A DNA stretch of 64,000 bases from Mansonella perstans (lineage: Eukaryota; Nematoda; Chromadorea; Rhabditida; Onchocercidae), in the NCBI GenBank assembly GCA_037074765.1, contig JBAMDO010000572.1, forward strand, positions 286,001-350,000, given 5' to 3'. A program made the translations under genes and the position numbers. Positions 1 to 14,658 of this stretch are shown piece after piece (position 1 is the first letter of the stretch; each line of letters opens with the position of its first letter). The notes beneath the pieces were generated by a model. It worked only from the letters and a program-made list of their open reading frames with translations. It did not search any database and had not been told where the DNA came from.

Positions 1-2247
1 TTTCTATTCGAAAGAAACTTGTTGAGAACGGCTAATGGATAGTGCTGTTTTTACAGGGAAAATACACTGATTTAAGAAAATGATGCATATTTCAAAAAAA
101 ATTGAGTTCATCTGATTTACTCGAAAAAACACATGCTTTCTACTATAACTATCATTTTGATTTCAAATTACACAATTCTTTCTTTCTCTTCATTGGAAAA
201 TGTAAGTGTTAATTTTTCGAAAAAGTAGATGTGATTTAATTCAGAAACAAATACACATTCCGGAGATTTTACTAGCTTCTTAAGCTATACAGTTCTTCAT
301 CCCGTTATTAAAAAATAACCTCTCTACTCACCGTAATAGTTTGGTGTTATCATGGAGCGCTTCACAAATTTAACTTCTAATAATTTTGGAAGTATGCATT
401 TTCTTGTGCTTTCTAAATAAACTATCGTTGAACTGCATTCTGGATGAAGAGATTTTAACTGTCAAGCTATTTCGCTAGTTGATTGATGGTTCGATCTTAC
501 ACGGTAAAATTTTCATGGAGCTTTTGTACATCTGTTTCGCTATGTTTCAGATGGCGTTGCCACTCAACACTGATAGAATTTTTTTGAGAAATATTTAGAA
601 CTGTATCAAATTTATACCCCAGAAGTCGATTGTCCAGAAGACGTAGAAAATGACGATTCTGCTGTTGACTTCCATAATACAATGCGAGATAACACTGAAA
701 GTTTTCAAAAAGACTGAGAGATTATTCTAACAAGTGATTTTAATCCATAAAATAATACTATTTCTTACTGATTTCTCTCTGTAGAGGTAAGTAAGGTTTT
801 AGAACCATTGAGATATTCAATTAATTAACGGATGGATTCATTTTGCGATTAAAGATTTAGATCATGCACCCTTAACATTTCTCCCTGTTTGAATATTAAG
901 AAGAAATAAGAAATGAAAAAAGGGATAAAAAATATGAATTTTTTATGCTGTTTAAGATTTCAAGTATTTGAATAACGGACCGAAGTAGAAGGAAATGTTT
1001 CAGTTGTAACTAAGCGTTTCTCATTTCGAGACCAGCTTTATAGCAGAATTTTAACTTACTTCCTAAACGGCGATCGCATTTTTTTCTAACGAGACGTACC
1101 AGCAAAAGTGTGATGATTTGCTTGGCGGACTTTGCGTTTCCTTAGAAATATCAAGTTTCAAAAGCCCAGCAAGACATGCTCAGCAAATTCGGCATAAGAC
1201 GTTTACATGAATTATTTGCTACTTATCTCGTCCAGTTTTATTATCCAAAATTCAAAGAAGAAATTGCTGATCCTGGAAATAGTTAATTTTGATTAATACA
1301 TGAGTAATAGGCTGCGATACAGATGACCGTAAAGCAGAAGAGATTGAAAAAAATTGGAATGATTAGCTGTTACAGCATGATTGTAATTACGATTGGTTGT
1401 CTCGGCGAATTTAATAAGAAAATGAAATAAAGAGTTGACCAATCTTTAGAGAAAACTTAGTGGAGAAGCTTAATAATAATGTGTCATTGATACCAATAAT
1501 TGCGAGTATACTTTTTCCATCCTAAATAAGAATGATTTTGAAATCGATGAGAATTACAGTTTCTGATTTAAAAAAAGTTTAGTTATCAGTTGCACTTAGA
1601 ATTAAGTTAATCTGAAGGATTTCTTTCGAAAAACTCATCTAAGAAGAAAGAAAACCATTATTAATATTTTCAAAACATAACGGAAGCGGAAAGTATGTAT
1701 TATAAAAAAGTGCTGTTTGCGGAGGTCTTGCAAACTACTACACTTATGACCTTGGCCTTCTTTTTTTTTACCGCTTATCTTCTTAAGATAAGTGCATAAT
1801 TTAATGCTTTATAAAATGAAAAATACCAAGAATAATGAAAGTTTTCAATAGCAATCGATCCAAAACTATTAAACATGGAAAAATGTACCTTTTATTGTAT
1901 ACTTAGTTTATAACTACAGTTTACTGTATATTCAGTTTATAATTACAGCACTGTTGATTGGGATATTTAGTTAACCCTGTTCTATCAAGTTTTTTTTCAT
2001 TTGATTAACTAGTCTGACCAACTTTTTCTTCTTCCTTTTATCAGTTTGATGTTTTCGACGTAATTAAATTAGCAAAATTTCGTTTTCTTACAAAAAAAAA
2101 AAAAATTTCGTTTTTCCTTAAAAAAAAAAATTATTCCTATGATAAATCCTTCATCTTCTATGGGTCACCAAACAATCACTTGCATCAGAAAAATAATTCA
2201 GAAATTGCATTCACTTCATATTTTATGGATTTGCGAGATGGAATTAA
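1..2247. other. Non-coding stretch upstream of dpy-19
   Basis: A+T-rich sequence with homopolymer runs (poly-A near 2091 and 2120) and no reading frame that looks like protein. The first exon or exons of dpy-19, including its ATG, should lie here because the gene is only 20-30 residues short at its N-terminus, but no exon could be picked with confidence. Confidence 0.5.
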
Positions 2248-2253
2248 ATTAAG

Positions 2254-2320
2254 AAAAATAAAGTGAAAAGATCTGTCGATGAGGAGAATAGAGTGAAGAT
2301 TTGCAAGAAATTAATACCGG
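2254..2320 (+). CDS. dpy-19: Candidate 5' exon of dpy-19
   Basis: An open segment preceded by AG ends in CCGG before GTTATA. It splices in phase (codon G+CA) to the first certain exon at 2403, giving a basic stretch followed by [18 protein letters not shown], which reads like the cytosolic flank and first membrane helix of DPY-19 proteins. No ATG lies inside, so a further upstream exon would be needed. Neither splice site is strong. Confidence 0.35.
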
Positions 2321-5300
2321 GTTATATTTTATTGGTCACTTAAAGTTCTAACTGTTTTTGCTAAATTTTCAAGTTTCTCAAATTTCTGAAATTTGATTTC
2401 AGCATTCATACCGGCAGCACTAAATTATTCACACATCAGTACTTTATTCGAAAATGATCGACATTTTTCTCATTTGGCCGATTTTGAACGTGAAATGGTC
2501 TACCAGACGGAAATGGTTGGTTTTTTCAAATGTTCTAAATTATTTAGCATTATTGATTGGTATGATAAACAATATAACAGCACTGTAATATGGTGAATAA
2601 ATAGTTGCTAAATAGTAAACATTAAAAACAGGACATCGGAAATAGACATTTCAAAAGGAAGAGTTGAATGAAAGGGACAGAGATCGTGAAATGCAGGTGT
2701 TAGATAACTATTCGAGTGCAATTCAAAATTAAAAGAGATGTAGAAAAAGCCTTAAATAACAGGTGAAATTTCAAAAATCAACAAAATGAATTATTCAAAT
2801 TTTCTAAATGACTTAGTATTACTCGTTCAATGTTTGCTCAATGTTTACCTGTGTTATTATTCGGTTTATCATTCTGAGCATTTGATGAGTATGAACTGGA
2901 ACTTAGCACCTAAAAACACGTAACTCTTTCCAAATATTTCATAAATAAATGCATAGGCACGCAAATAAACGACAGCAATGAGGATTGATTTTGAAGCTTT
3001 GACAAATGAATTTTATAGTAATGAAATTGAAACATAATTTTTGCTATAACTTTGAAAATTTGCAATGGTTGTCGTAATTCTCATATTTTATTGAATAAAT
3101 GCTGTTGCACATTATGGTCCAATCATCAGTAAAAAAAGTTTTTATTTAAGCAGGGGATGGGAAATCGAAAATGAAAAGTACAACTAGTTGTAGATCAAAG
3201 TTTTTTTTCCGATACTATTTATTATGTGCTTTTTTTTGCGGTTTTGAAGCTTTGTATTTCATCTATTCCTGTTTGTTATTGTTCGAAAACTATCTGAAAA
3301 ACTTTTGTCGTAATCTGATTTAGGATATTAGAGGAACTTTCCCATGGATGATTTAAATTACTCATGCGACTAGTTAACTGCTAGAAGGTTTTTATCGAAT
3401 TTTTCAGTAGAAAAAAATGAAATTAATTGAAAGATGAGAAAGAATGATTTATTTGAAAAGAAATAAGCCGTTGAATAAGAATGCAAGAAGTAAGCAAAAT
3501 AGATAAGAAAGCAAGTGAAGAAAATAGTTAGAAGAGTTAGAGGAGTAAGAAAACAGAAAGAAAGTTATCCTTTAATGATAAATTATCATATTTCAGTGAT
3601 TCATAAACAGTCTGTTTACATGAAAAAGCTGTGATAATTTTAAATGATGCTGATTAAGTCATTAATCTTTGCGAATATTTTATAAGACAATGAGAAGTAC
3701 AGAAATATTTTGGAGGCAGTTGAAGTTATTAATTAAAATTGAAACAGGTTAGGTTTTACTATTGCCGTGGTCTGGAATTCTTTTACATTAGGTAAAAAAA
3801 TGAGAAAGAGTAATGAAATGACGGCATATTTGGAAGAAAAGAGTAGCAATAATAGTGACAACAACGACATTGATGAAAAAAAAAAAAAAAAAAAAAAATG
3901 TTTGTTGTACAGTAGTAGTAGTAATTTTTATGTTGATGAAATAGAGAAAAATATGAGGAATTTGTAATAATTGATTTTGAAGAGATAATAATCTATTATA
4001 AAGATAATAGGTGTAACTAAAGAAAAAGCATGTTCCATCGATAAAATGGTAATTGGTATCGATAACGATAACAACAATTATGGTTGTGCCACGTAAAAAT
4101 CGAGTTCTTTTATCGTGCTGTAATAAATAGTCTCTATTCTTTTCTACACTGTTGACATTTTCGAATGATCTGATAGTCTCGATTTCGTGCATTCCTTTCC
4201 TTTCAACCGGGTTTGATACATACTGTATTAACAGTAAATTTCTTTCTTCGTATTCTATCATTTTCTCTCACATATTTCTCTATTGAACACTGGTAGAAAT
4301 GTTGTTGATGATGAGTAATATTGTTCTGGAAAAGAAGAAATTCTTGATTGTTGTTTTCCCTGACAACGAATGCAATACGAAACAATGGTTGACGAATTGC
4401 ACACTCATATTATTTATTCTAAATCTCTCTAATTCATTGTTTATGAGTTGAGCGAAACAAAATTGAATATTTTTTATGAACTATACTATAGGTCATAACC
4501 TTGACCAATCCTTGTATTGGAGATGTTTTGATCGCTGTATTTGCAGCTTATAAGAGGATTCAATTCGTAACTGTGTTTTTATCGGTTTACTGTCTTAAAA
4601 GAGTTAGCAGTTGAACTATATGCAAAGACCGATGGATTTCGAACTCTTTTTTTGAATATGCTGAAAAGAATTTTGAAAAGAAGGTTCTAGCAGTAAAGTG
4701 TAATATCATGTCAGTGTAGAATGAATCTTTGCGGCAGCAATTTCACACACATAATGTGGCAAAATTTAGTGATATTCAAACAAACATAATTTATGTTACT
4801 TATAGAAGAAATCATATATATTTGTACCAGTTAATAATTGTTCGATAGTTTGCGTAACTTAAATTAGCCTTATTTACGTTTGTAAGCTTCTCTTCCCTAC
4901 TTAATCATTTATACAAAACTTTAACTTAAAAAATAAGGAGTGGAATTGCATGCTACAATGAATTGTGAAATGAGACTTGGCATTCCAAATGAAAGGTCAT
5001 CGGTATCACCAATAAATTAATCAAGAGAAAAAAACAATGCTGTAAGGATTCAAAAATGGATTGTTCACTTTTGAAAGAATTTAGTGAACGACAAATAGAT
5101 TCTGCAGAGAATCGAATATATGACTATCAAATGTTGTCGGTTAAATTAAGTTTGCGATTTTATAACACATGATGACATAGGCAGACAAGACTGTGACAAA
5201 TGAAAATATATCCTTTATTTGAAAAGCAGAAAGCAGTTTTTGCGTAACATTACTGGAACCAAAAATAGTGTTTAAAATGGAGAGTTGGGATGAGTTGTTT

Positions 5301-8300
5301 GAAATAACAATGTAACCAGATCTAGATTTGAAGTATATCGAAATTAAACGATTAATTTTATTTCCCTTCCCTTGCTTCTTTTTCATCAGCCTGTGAACTA
5401 GGTTCTTTTTTTCTATCATATCTATATCGATAGTCTCACGATGTCGTTTTTAAAATTTATATAGCCTATTGGAAAGTATGTTTTCTGTCAGTTCATTTTT
5501 CCTACCTCTGTTGACTGTTTTCAATAGCAATTTGGACAGAATTTTGTTTTGCAAATCATCCATGTGAAATGCATTACATCAGTGAAACGAATTATTCGAG
5601 TAAAAAGTGAGGAAGTATTCAAAAATCTTCGATCGAACTAAGGCATCGTTAAAAGAGGTAAAGAGAAGAAAGTATGAACAATAAATTTCAACTGACGATA
5701 AGTACTGGCACATTTGGAATGTTCATTATCTTTTGTGTCAGCTTATTACTTATTTCTATCTCTTTTATTTTTAATTTTGTTGAAAAAAGATTTAGAAAGA
5801 ATTTTTGTAATTTTAGCGTAATTAATGCAAACTATTGCGATCATGTGTTTCCCACCATACAATTTTCATGAAAAATTTTATTGCATTTAAAATTTAATTT
5901 GAATTGAAAACATTATGATTTCTTGTAATATTAATTACCGCTTTTTAGTATATTAAGAATTGCTTTCGTTTCATCTACATTGGTTAATTAAAATAATTTG
6001 CAACCAGAAGAGTAAAAGAACATAAATATATCCACGATTGATAGGAATGAGCTTCATTTTGTTACTGCAATATGGAAGTTTTTTCTTCATCAATTATTGT
6101 GTTGTGTGTGGTAGTAGCAATAGCAATGCAAGAATATTACTAGACAAACTGTTTGTCGAAACTCCTTTTTTACTTGTTAAGGTCATTGAATATTAAGTGA
6201 TAAGAAACTCAGAGAAGCTAAACAGTCCAGAAATTTTTATAAACTGAAAATTTTCTTGGTATTCAATCTGGCTAATACAAATGCATTTAATACATACTGA
6301 AATCTTTGGTTTTACAACAAATAAATAAATTATTGCATCATTATAAGGATTGCGGGGATTTCCGCAACAGATATATTGCAAAATTACAGTTGCATTCGAC
6401 GCCTTGAAAAGTCCAAGAAGGTTTCTTCTGTAGAGAAATTACAATGAAGCTTATTTTAGTGCCAGAATAGTTGCAGAAGATTATGGTAATGATTCATATG
6501 ATACATTGATGTTTTGCAGTTTGTTATTTAAATTTATTTTAGGGGTTATATTATTCATTTTATAAAAAACTGATCAGTGAACCATCTGTTTTGGAAACGC
6601 TAATTCAACTAACGAATGATAATGTAACAGAATATGGTCATACTATTAATACATTGAAGCGTTTTAATCTTTATCCTGAGGTAAAATCAGTTTTTTCAAT
6701 TTCTTAAAGTTTAACCTGAATTATTGTTGCTCGACTATTAGTTGAGGGAATAATGATGAAGTGAATAACCACGTAGTTCATTTATGTAAACATCTACTTA
6801 AGGCATTTAGTGTTCAGTTACTAGCATTGCGAACTGAAGTTGAGACAAAAAAAATGTTTGATTTTTGATTGTTTTTGTCCAGATTTGATTCAAGTTTACG
6901 GATGTTTTCAAAAGCTTATAATGATACTTAAATGAATATCAACATACTAATTGTCTTTTTTACTTTTCAGGTGATTTTAGGGATAGCTTTCAAAATATTC
7001 GAAAAGATAGCTAATGAAAGTAATTGGGTTCTGAAGCAATGCTGGCAAGTCAACCGAGGTGCAGAGTTGCCACCAGTAGTCAGCTGCGAAGGTTAATTCT
7101 TGAAAACAGATCACTTATTTGTAATGTGCTGTCTTTTTTCGCAGTTTTATCTTAAACTTTAGCATTTATTTCAAATTGAGTAGAAAAGCATTCAAAAAAT
7201 AAGCACTATGTATTTCTTTAATTTTCTCGATTTCTTAACCAAAATTGAAACTTCAGGGATCGGTAATGAGCATTATTTTTATATCACTATGGTTTTTGCC
7301 TTGGCGAGTACGGTAGCTACAACAATATTTCTGTTTGGAGTTTTACTCAGGTCAGGTTGCTGCTGTTGTTGTTCAGGGATAATATAAAAGGATTACCTTT
7401 GAATGTAGGGAAATGGATGTGTGTAATAGATGAGAAAAGAATAAGAATAAAAGGATGTGGATTGATTATGTAATGATAAAAACTTGGTGAAACAATTTAA
7501 ATAGTATTATTAAAATCTGTCAAAACATAAGCACAACAATAAAGTACCGTAGGAATGCTTAATTTATAAAGCATCGAAATGCAGTTATCTTAGGCAAACA
7601 GTTTTTTCTATACCGTAGAGAGAGACAATATAACATTTTCCCTCTGTAAGGAAAGCTATGATGCAGCGGAAGAAAATGAAATCGGTATGTTTAAAGCACT
7701 ACATACTTATGAACTGATCTAGTTATATTATGATTATTTGAATTCCTATTACTCTATACTTTGAAAGGAATGGTTACAAATGAATTATTGATATGGAATT
7801 TTTGAAGAACATAAAATAAAAGCGTGTGGCATCTTTGCGCTGTATCATTCATTCATTCATTTCATTTATTACTGATATGATTGGCCTACATTTGACTGCA
7901 CGTTTATAATGCTATGTTTTTGCTGTTCGACTGCCATTTCTGTAGAGAAAAATATTTCTTTCATAGTTCAGAATAAACTGAGCATAACTGCTTCAAAAAA
8001 CTTTTTCGGTGCTGAATTCATGATAGTTGTTATAGCAGTATCGATTTGCATATTACATCAAATAGTAATAGAAAGTTGGAAATGAATTTTTTTAATGGCC
8101 TGAGAGCGGAAACATTTTTTATACAAATGAATAGCTCCACAGAATTAGTATGCAAATTGCAAATTTTGTTAGTTTACATTGAGATCAATCATTTGAAGAA
8201 AATTTAATAATTTATACATCATGTTCAACTAAGAAATCGATTGAGATATTGACAATTTATTCTTTGAAATTATGTAAACGAGTATTGATTGTTTTTTTGA

Positions 8301-11300
8301 ATTAGAAGCAAGGAGATTTTTGGAAAGGAATGGTTTCCGAAACTTTTGATAATAAGTATTTATTTTTCACCCAAATCCTAGTTATCGTATGTAGGACATT
8401 CTTATCTAACAATTCGTCATTGATTTGAAGCGGAGGTATAATCAAGATCATATATGTTGTAGATCTGCAGGACAATGCTTTCTTTATTGAAATCCCAGCA
8501 TACATTTTCTTTGGGCTGCAGAAATCTAACCCAACTATTTCTATGATGAGTGTGCTGTGGATATTTTCCTTCCAGTGGAATATAGAAACTCGATAGTGGT
8601 TAGATTCAGAAATCCATTTGAGATATAGAAAAAGCCTTTATGGAGGAATGAAGAGTGTAAAAGCTTCATGAAATGATGTGAGCAGTGCAGAATGGATCAT
8701 TTATAATCTCTTTGAAACTTATTAGAAATTAGAAAGTTTATCATTTAGACAAATATTAGTGTTTAACTTTTCGAAACTACAAGTGCAGGGAAAGTATCTT
8801 ATTGATATTAGAAGTAATTGGTTTTATTCAACTGAATATTTTTCTTTTTGAAATTAGCATAAAAAAGACTTAGATCTAACTTGATTATGCTTTGCATGCT
8901 TATTTATTTCTTTTATTCTTGATACATATTTAATATATATAAAGACAAGTTCTCTTTAATTTGAAAAATTAGGATAGCACAAGTTTTCTCAAATTTGTAA
9001 GGCCGTAAAATTGCATTGAATTTTTTGAGAACAAAAAAAATATCTTTTTTTTTTCAATATAATATATAATTAATTTCAGTGACACAGTATTAGGTGGCAT
9101 ATTTGCAGTGTGCTGCTTTTTTTTCAATCATGGACAAGCTACGAGAGTACAATGGACTCCTCCACTTCGCGAATCCTTTGGTTACCCTGTCTTTCTAGCT
9201 CAGATACTTGTAATCACCTATATGCTAAGGTAACAATTCGATACTAGGGATTTACCGTGTGTTTGAATTTAACACTTCGGAATAGATTATTCATTTTGAA
9301 CAACTGTTGAAATTTTATTATAAATGCAATCTGTTGAAATAGAACGATGTGAACTAACGGTTGGATAGGCTTGATCATCTTTTTCTTGTTTAAACGGACG
9401 AATCGTTTGGAATAATAGTCTATTAATAGGAAAAAAGAATGCAATGAGCTGGTATTTTTGATTATTGTGAGGTAGTATGAGGCAGATTAAGTCAATTGCG
9501 CTGATTTGTTAAATTAAATCCAATCGAACTGAATTCTACAGAATGAATTCTTCAGACATGTCAAAAATAGCTTCTTCTGGTCTCTTCTCATCGCTTATCT
9601 CACAACTACGTTTATGCTTTTTTGGCAGGTATGTGTTGCGCTGATATGAAAGTTTATATCGCTTTGTGAAAAAAAGAACCATAGTTGTCAAAACGTCTCC
9701 AGAAGATTCTCAGAATTCATAATTTTTGCTTTTTCAATAAATATTTTAAGTTATAGTTCTCCGCATTTGCGCTTACTACTCAGATCGGTTCACTTTTCGC
9801 TACTTTTATCCTTGATTTTATTCCAGTCAGGACGATGAAAACTATTGTTTATGGTCATGCGGTATGTTTATCGAAAGCTATAAATTTCTGAAAAAATTTT
9901 TTTCATTGAAAATCCATTAAGAAATTTTTATGCCAGATATTTGTTTATTCCAATTGATTACAGATGGCTTTTTTTACTGCATTTGTGTTGTTATTTGGTA
10001 ATGAAATGCTGCTTACATCATTCTATTTGTCCAGCATCATCACCTTATGGGTACGCCTCTTCTTTTTTTTTATTGCTCATTCACTCCTAAATTTTAAACT
10101 GGAGAAAAAATTTTGAATTTAAAATTTTTAATTGTTTTGTTCAAAATCAGCTTGAAATGAAAAATCTAAGAATTTTGCTTCTTACAGATTATTTTATCAC
10201 TGGATCGATATCTGTATCATATCACTAATAGGCCATTGTATATAATAGTGAACAGCGCATTATTTATTGCTAGTACTGTAGGCATCAAATTAACCATAGG
10301 TCACTTGATGCAAGTGGAGGATGACGTAAGTTTTTGTTTTCTTTCACCCGTAGTTCATAGATAAAAAGCTACTTTGGTGAAGTTTTTGGTTTCTTATTTA
10401 GTGTATGGCTATGAGAAAGAAAAGAATTCAAACTTTTTGTACTTACTTAGTTTCAGGTTCATATAATGGATCTCCTTCGTGCCAAATTTACATCATTTGC
10501 GAATTTTCATACACGTTTGTACACATGTTCTAAGGAATTCGATTTTATAGGAAGCGAGGTAAACTAGGAAATGCAAAGATAGATTATGCAAAGCAGACTT
10601 TGAGGTCTTAATAATGAATAATTATAATAATATGCTTTGGAATGGCTGATCGGTTTGCACCTACAACTTTCTTAAATTTAGAGACGATGCGCAGTAGTGA
10701 CTTTTTGAAAATTACAACTATATTAAACCAGCATTCCTATCTCTATCTCTCGTTAAGCAAATGAATAAGATGGGACGATTTTCATTATTTCCAAAAATGA
10801 TCATTTATAGGATTTAACAAATCTTATGAGAACACTCCTGTTGCCAACTGCAGTTTTATCATTGTTTCTCGTTCTCATGTTTTTTGTGCACTATGAGTCG
10901 CTGATATACCGAGATAAAATTCGAGTCAAACCATGTGCGGAGGTATTTCTTTCAGTTAAAAGCAACGTATACATCAACGAAGTGTCACTTCATTCATCTC
11001 AAAGATTTCTTAATTATTTAGATTGGAGTAAAACACGTCCAATATTACAGCATATATTAATTTAGAAGTTGTTTTACAATGAGTTGCACTTTTTTTTTGA
11101 ATTTAAATGAAATGTGAAATATTTGATTTTTAATAACAGACATATTCTGGCTATTCAGGAAGACAGACTTCAAATGGTCTAAGGATCATAAAGGATTTTC
11201 TTACTCTGTCCAGTATTTCAGATCGTTTACAATATTATCCAATGTATTTGTTTCATCATCATGGCTTGCCTTATCATGCGTTTGAAATTATTTATGACAC

Positions 11301-13125
11301 CTCATTTATGCATAATTGCGGCAGTTTTAGTTAACTATGAGGTATATCCAACATTTTCTAATACTTTTAATGTCATATGAAATCACGAAAATATTAAATT
11401 GTGGGCTTCAAAATTTTTTCGTTTTCGGATGCTTTTTTTGTATTTTAGACCCTGAATTCCAGATGATTTGCATTACGAATAAACGTACTGATTGGCATAA
11501 TAAATCTGATTTATTCCAAGAGTGAACAATGTATCTATTGTACAGTTTTGAAATCATCAAAATATAATTCAATGAATGGTTAAATATGTCCTGACAACCT
11601 GTTGCTTGTGATGTTTCAGTTCGTGGTACACTCTGTACATTTCAATATGTCAGGATGGATGCATCGAATTTTGATCGTCGCATTATTATCAGCTATGGCT
11701 TATCAAGGAGTTATAAATGTCCAAAAACAATGGGAAATTCATGGAGAATATAGTAATCCCGACCAGGAGGCACTTTTTGGTTGGATATCTAGGAAAACAA
11801 GGTTAGGTAAGTGTTTTTAAGAGAAAGAGAAAATACCTAAAGATTTTTCATGACTCCACATCATAGTCACGAATCGTATTTACACAATTTTTTGTCATTC
11901 ATCATGTTTTTGTGAAATAACTTGCAGATTCCGTTTTTGCTGGTCCTATGTCAATAATGGCCAATGTCAAATTGTCTACTGGACGACCGATTGTGAATCA
12001 TCCTCATTACGAAGATGCTGGATTAAGGTATTATTTATTGTTAAAAATACTGGAAATCTGGAGCGACTGAGACTTTGAGAGACTTGGCTTTATTTTTATT
12101 TTTTAATAAATTCAGGGATTTCTTCAAGTTCTTTTACGACACAGTTCTCTTATTTTCATCGATGAATTTAAATGCTAAATTATATAAATTTTTCTCAAAT
12201 TATATGATATGAATTTCATAGCATAAAGAGCGTTTTATACCGTTTTTTTTTTTAAAGCAGACTATAGTCACATAAATGAATGCAAAAAGAAAGTTCAAGG
12301 ATTTTTTTATCATAATTTCAAATTCAAAATTCTTAGGTCTCGGACGCTTAAGGTTTATTCGCTATTCAGTCGGAAACCATTGAGAGAAGTTTACGATTCT
12401 TTGAAAAAAATGGGCGTAAACTATTACATATTTCAACCAAGTGGGTGTAACTCAAATGAGTCAACGTAAGTTTTCATTTTTACTTGAGTTCCAAAAAAAC
12501 CTTTGGTACTTTACGAATATGAGGTGTGTAGAATAAGTAAATCTTTTGTAACTGCAAAAAAGGGTCTGTCAAAATTTTACTTTAAAATTAAAAAATACAG
12601 GAAAAAAAAATTAAAAAAAAAGCTTTCCAATGTCCTCAAAAATTCTGAAATAAAGATGAAATCTAATTTACTTTATCGTTATACATTTTTTTTTTATATT
12701 TTCGATTTTATGGAAACTTATTACCGGCTTAGATTCCATCAGATGAAATTAAAGCAAGTCATAATATGATATTGGAATCGACACAAAATTTCAAGTTTAA
12801 AGTGAGTAAAATGAGAAATTAGAAGTTGATCGCTGATTTGTATGGTGAATAGCGGTATTGGTCAGCTTCTTACTGTTTACTGTGAAAAGCTTTGCCAATA
12901 TTGTTTCAAATATGATTTGTTTATGAAAAAGTACTGATGCTTTTTATTAATTGCAGGCCGGGATGTAGCTATCGAGCAATATGGGATTTAGAAGATCCCG
13001 CCAATCGGAAACGTGAGTCGTTATGTGATTTAATTTTAGATGTGCTGAATGGAAATCGTATGGAAGCTCTTGCACCATTCAATATTGTTTATGGTTCGGG
13101 AAACTATTTCATTTTTGAACTCTAA
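2254..13125 (+). CDS. dpy-19: DPY-19 C-mannosyltransferase, start codon not resolved
   Basis: Multi-pass ER enzyme of the GT-C fold that moves mannose from dolichol-phosphate-mannose to tryptophans of thrombospondin repeats; in C. elegans it acts in neuroblast migration. Phase-consistent exons: 2403-2515, 6543-6680, 6971-7091, 7257-7350, 9080-9229, 9556-9628, 9757-9861, 9964-10050, 10188-10325, 10457-10558, 10811-10942, 11222-11341, 11620-11806, 11928-12027, 12337-12465, 12957-13125. They encode about 652 residues, against roughly 680 for C. elegans DPY-19. Family landmarks, in order: [17 protein letters not shown] in the first luminal loop, [40 protein letters not shown] and [14 protein letters not shown] near the C-terminus. 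A possible upstream exon at 2254-2320 joins in phase through an 82-nt intron. Stop at 13123-13125, with AATAAA at 13141. Confidence 0.93.
2516..6542 (+). other. Long 4.0 kb intron of dpy-19
   Basis: Bounded by ATG|GTTGGT and TTTTAG|GGGTTA. It contains poly-A tracts (3879-3898), A+T-rich unique sequence and short spurious frames on both strands. I see no nested gene, tRNA or transposon ends. Confidence 0.6.
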
Positions 13126-13140
13126 ACTGTGAATTCTTGG

Positions 13141-13146
13141 AATAAA
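13141..13146 (+). promoter_or_regulatory. Polyadenylation signal of dpy-19
   Basis: AATAAA begins 16 nt after the dpy-19 stop codon, the short 3' UTR spacing usual in nematodes. Confidence 0.6.
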
Positions 13147-14230
13147 CGTAACGAATTCGTTTTCCCTCTTTTCTGCAATCATTGATTGCTCCTTGAATTT
13201 TTTAAAGCAGGTATTGATTTGGTTCATTTATTTATGATTGGACAGTATCTTTTATTTCAGTCTTTCTTTTGACCTTACTTTTTTTTCGTTAAAGTGTTGG
13301 ATGTTTCAGTCATCAAAATTATTTTTCAATAAGTGCAGTACGTGCAATAAATACTAAAGTATTGGTTAATTAGATAGTAATGAATGGTAGAAATTTTGAT
13401 TAAGTTTTCGTTGTATGGAAATTTATAAATTAAGTAAGGAGATGGAAATTTTCTTTTCCATGTGAAATAAGTGTTGATCATTGCTTCTTATAATCTTATC
13501 TCTCTCTCTCCTTTTTGAACAGTTAATATTTTGATGCAATTTGTATTTTCCTTACCATAGTACTGATATTGAATAATTAGATCTTCGAGAGTATTCAGTA
13601 TATTTATTGTATGTGTAAACTATTCATTTGCATAATTTACTTTTAATGTAATTAATTTATTTCGTTGTGTTTGTTCTTCTCTTTATTGCAGCTATTTTGC
13701 AATGATTTTCAATTATTTATGATTGCTTCAATTTTAATTCAAAAATGTGTTTGAATTGCATAGTAAAGATTGCAATTTAAATAATTAGATCTTAGGAAGT
13801 AATCAAATAGTGCTAAACTAGCTACCGATTTGTTATGCGACAACTGTCAGAAACATCTGAACCTGTGATAGAAGCAATTTTCTTTTGAACTATCAAATTC
13901 AAAGAAAGGCTGTAGAGTTCAATTCTCCATTAAGGAAATGTTGTCATCATCGAAATGGGCTCTATATCACTGAAAAGTGGGTGATTTTAATCTGGGATAT
14001 CAAATGATGATTGGATTGGTGATAACGACTTTGACAATCTGTTAATACCAGGCTTATTTCGTTTTCCTTCTTTGAGTATTATTAATGTCAAATGATGTTT
14101 GAAGTTATCATTGATTTCAGCTTACAACCATCACAACAAGCGAAGCTACCCATAACTTAATCGTTTTGTAGTATTGTTTGGTGGAATAAATATTAAATTT
14201 CATATTCTTCTGTTCAGCGAATTTTTTGCC

Positions 14231-14350
14231 GCAAGCGATTTCTTCTAAAAACGGAGAGATTATCGCAGAGATTGTCACACGACGAATATCCGCAATCGAT
14301 TTCTCCTAAGAATGGAGAGATTATCACAGAAATTGTCATACGACGAATGT
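14231..14350. repeat. 61-bp tandem duplication
   Basis: Two adjacent copies (14231-14291 and 14292-14350) share the core GGAGAGATTATC and the tail ACGACGAAT, with about 10 substitutions and no visible gaps. It lies between two convergent genes and has no evident coding content. Confidence 0.85.
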
Positions 14351-14658
14351 ATTTGTTACGCATGTTGGAAAATTTTACTAATTAATTACAGCATTTTGGT
14401 CAATCAACAAGAAGAAAACAAGCAAAAGGATCCTGTAATCATTCTCATTCTCAGAAATTATAGACCAATTAAAGACTTCAATCTTTGATAATCTAGATTA
14501 TTAAATTAACAAGCATTTAATGCGAAGTTGCTATCGCAGCAATTTTTCGCAAATATCGGCGTAACAACTCAAATTTCGAATGCAGCTGGAAATTAAAACT
14601 TCCAAACTGCGATAGAAGAACGGCAATATCACACATTTACAGTAATGGCATGAAGTTA

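Larger units (their letters stand above)
13126..14658. other. 3'-to-3' intergenic region between dpy-19 and dcaf4-like
   Basis: Separates two convergent genes. It holds the dpy-19 polyadenylation hexamer AATAAA at 13141-13146 and a 61-bp tandem duplication at 14231-14350. Otherwise it is A+T-rich with no coding signal. Confidence 0.6.

Noticed and set aside
497..682. 61-codon minus-strand frame near the left edge
   Set aside because: No homology, no neighbouring exons, and composition like the surrounding non-coding DNA.
3788..4261. 157-codon minus-strand frame inside the dpy-19 intron
   Set aside because: Phe/Ile/Thr homopolymers arise from poly-A and AAC/AAT repeats, and no homology signature is visible.
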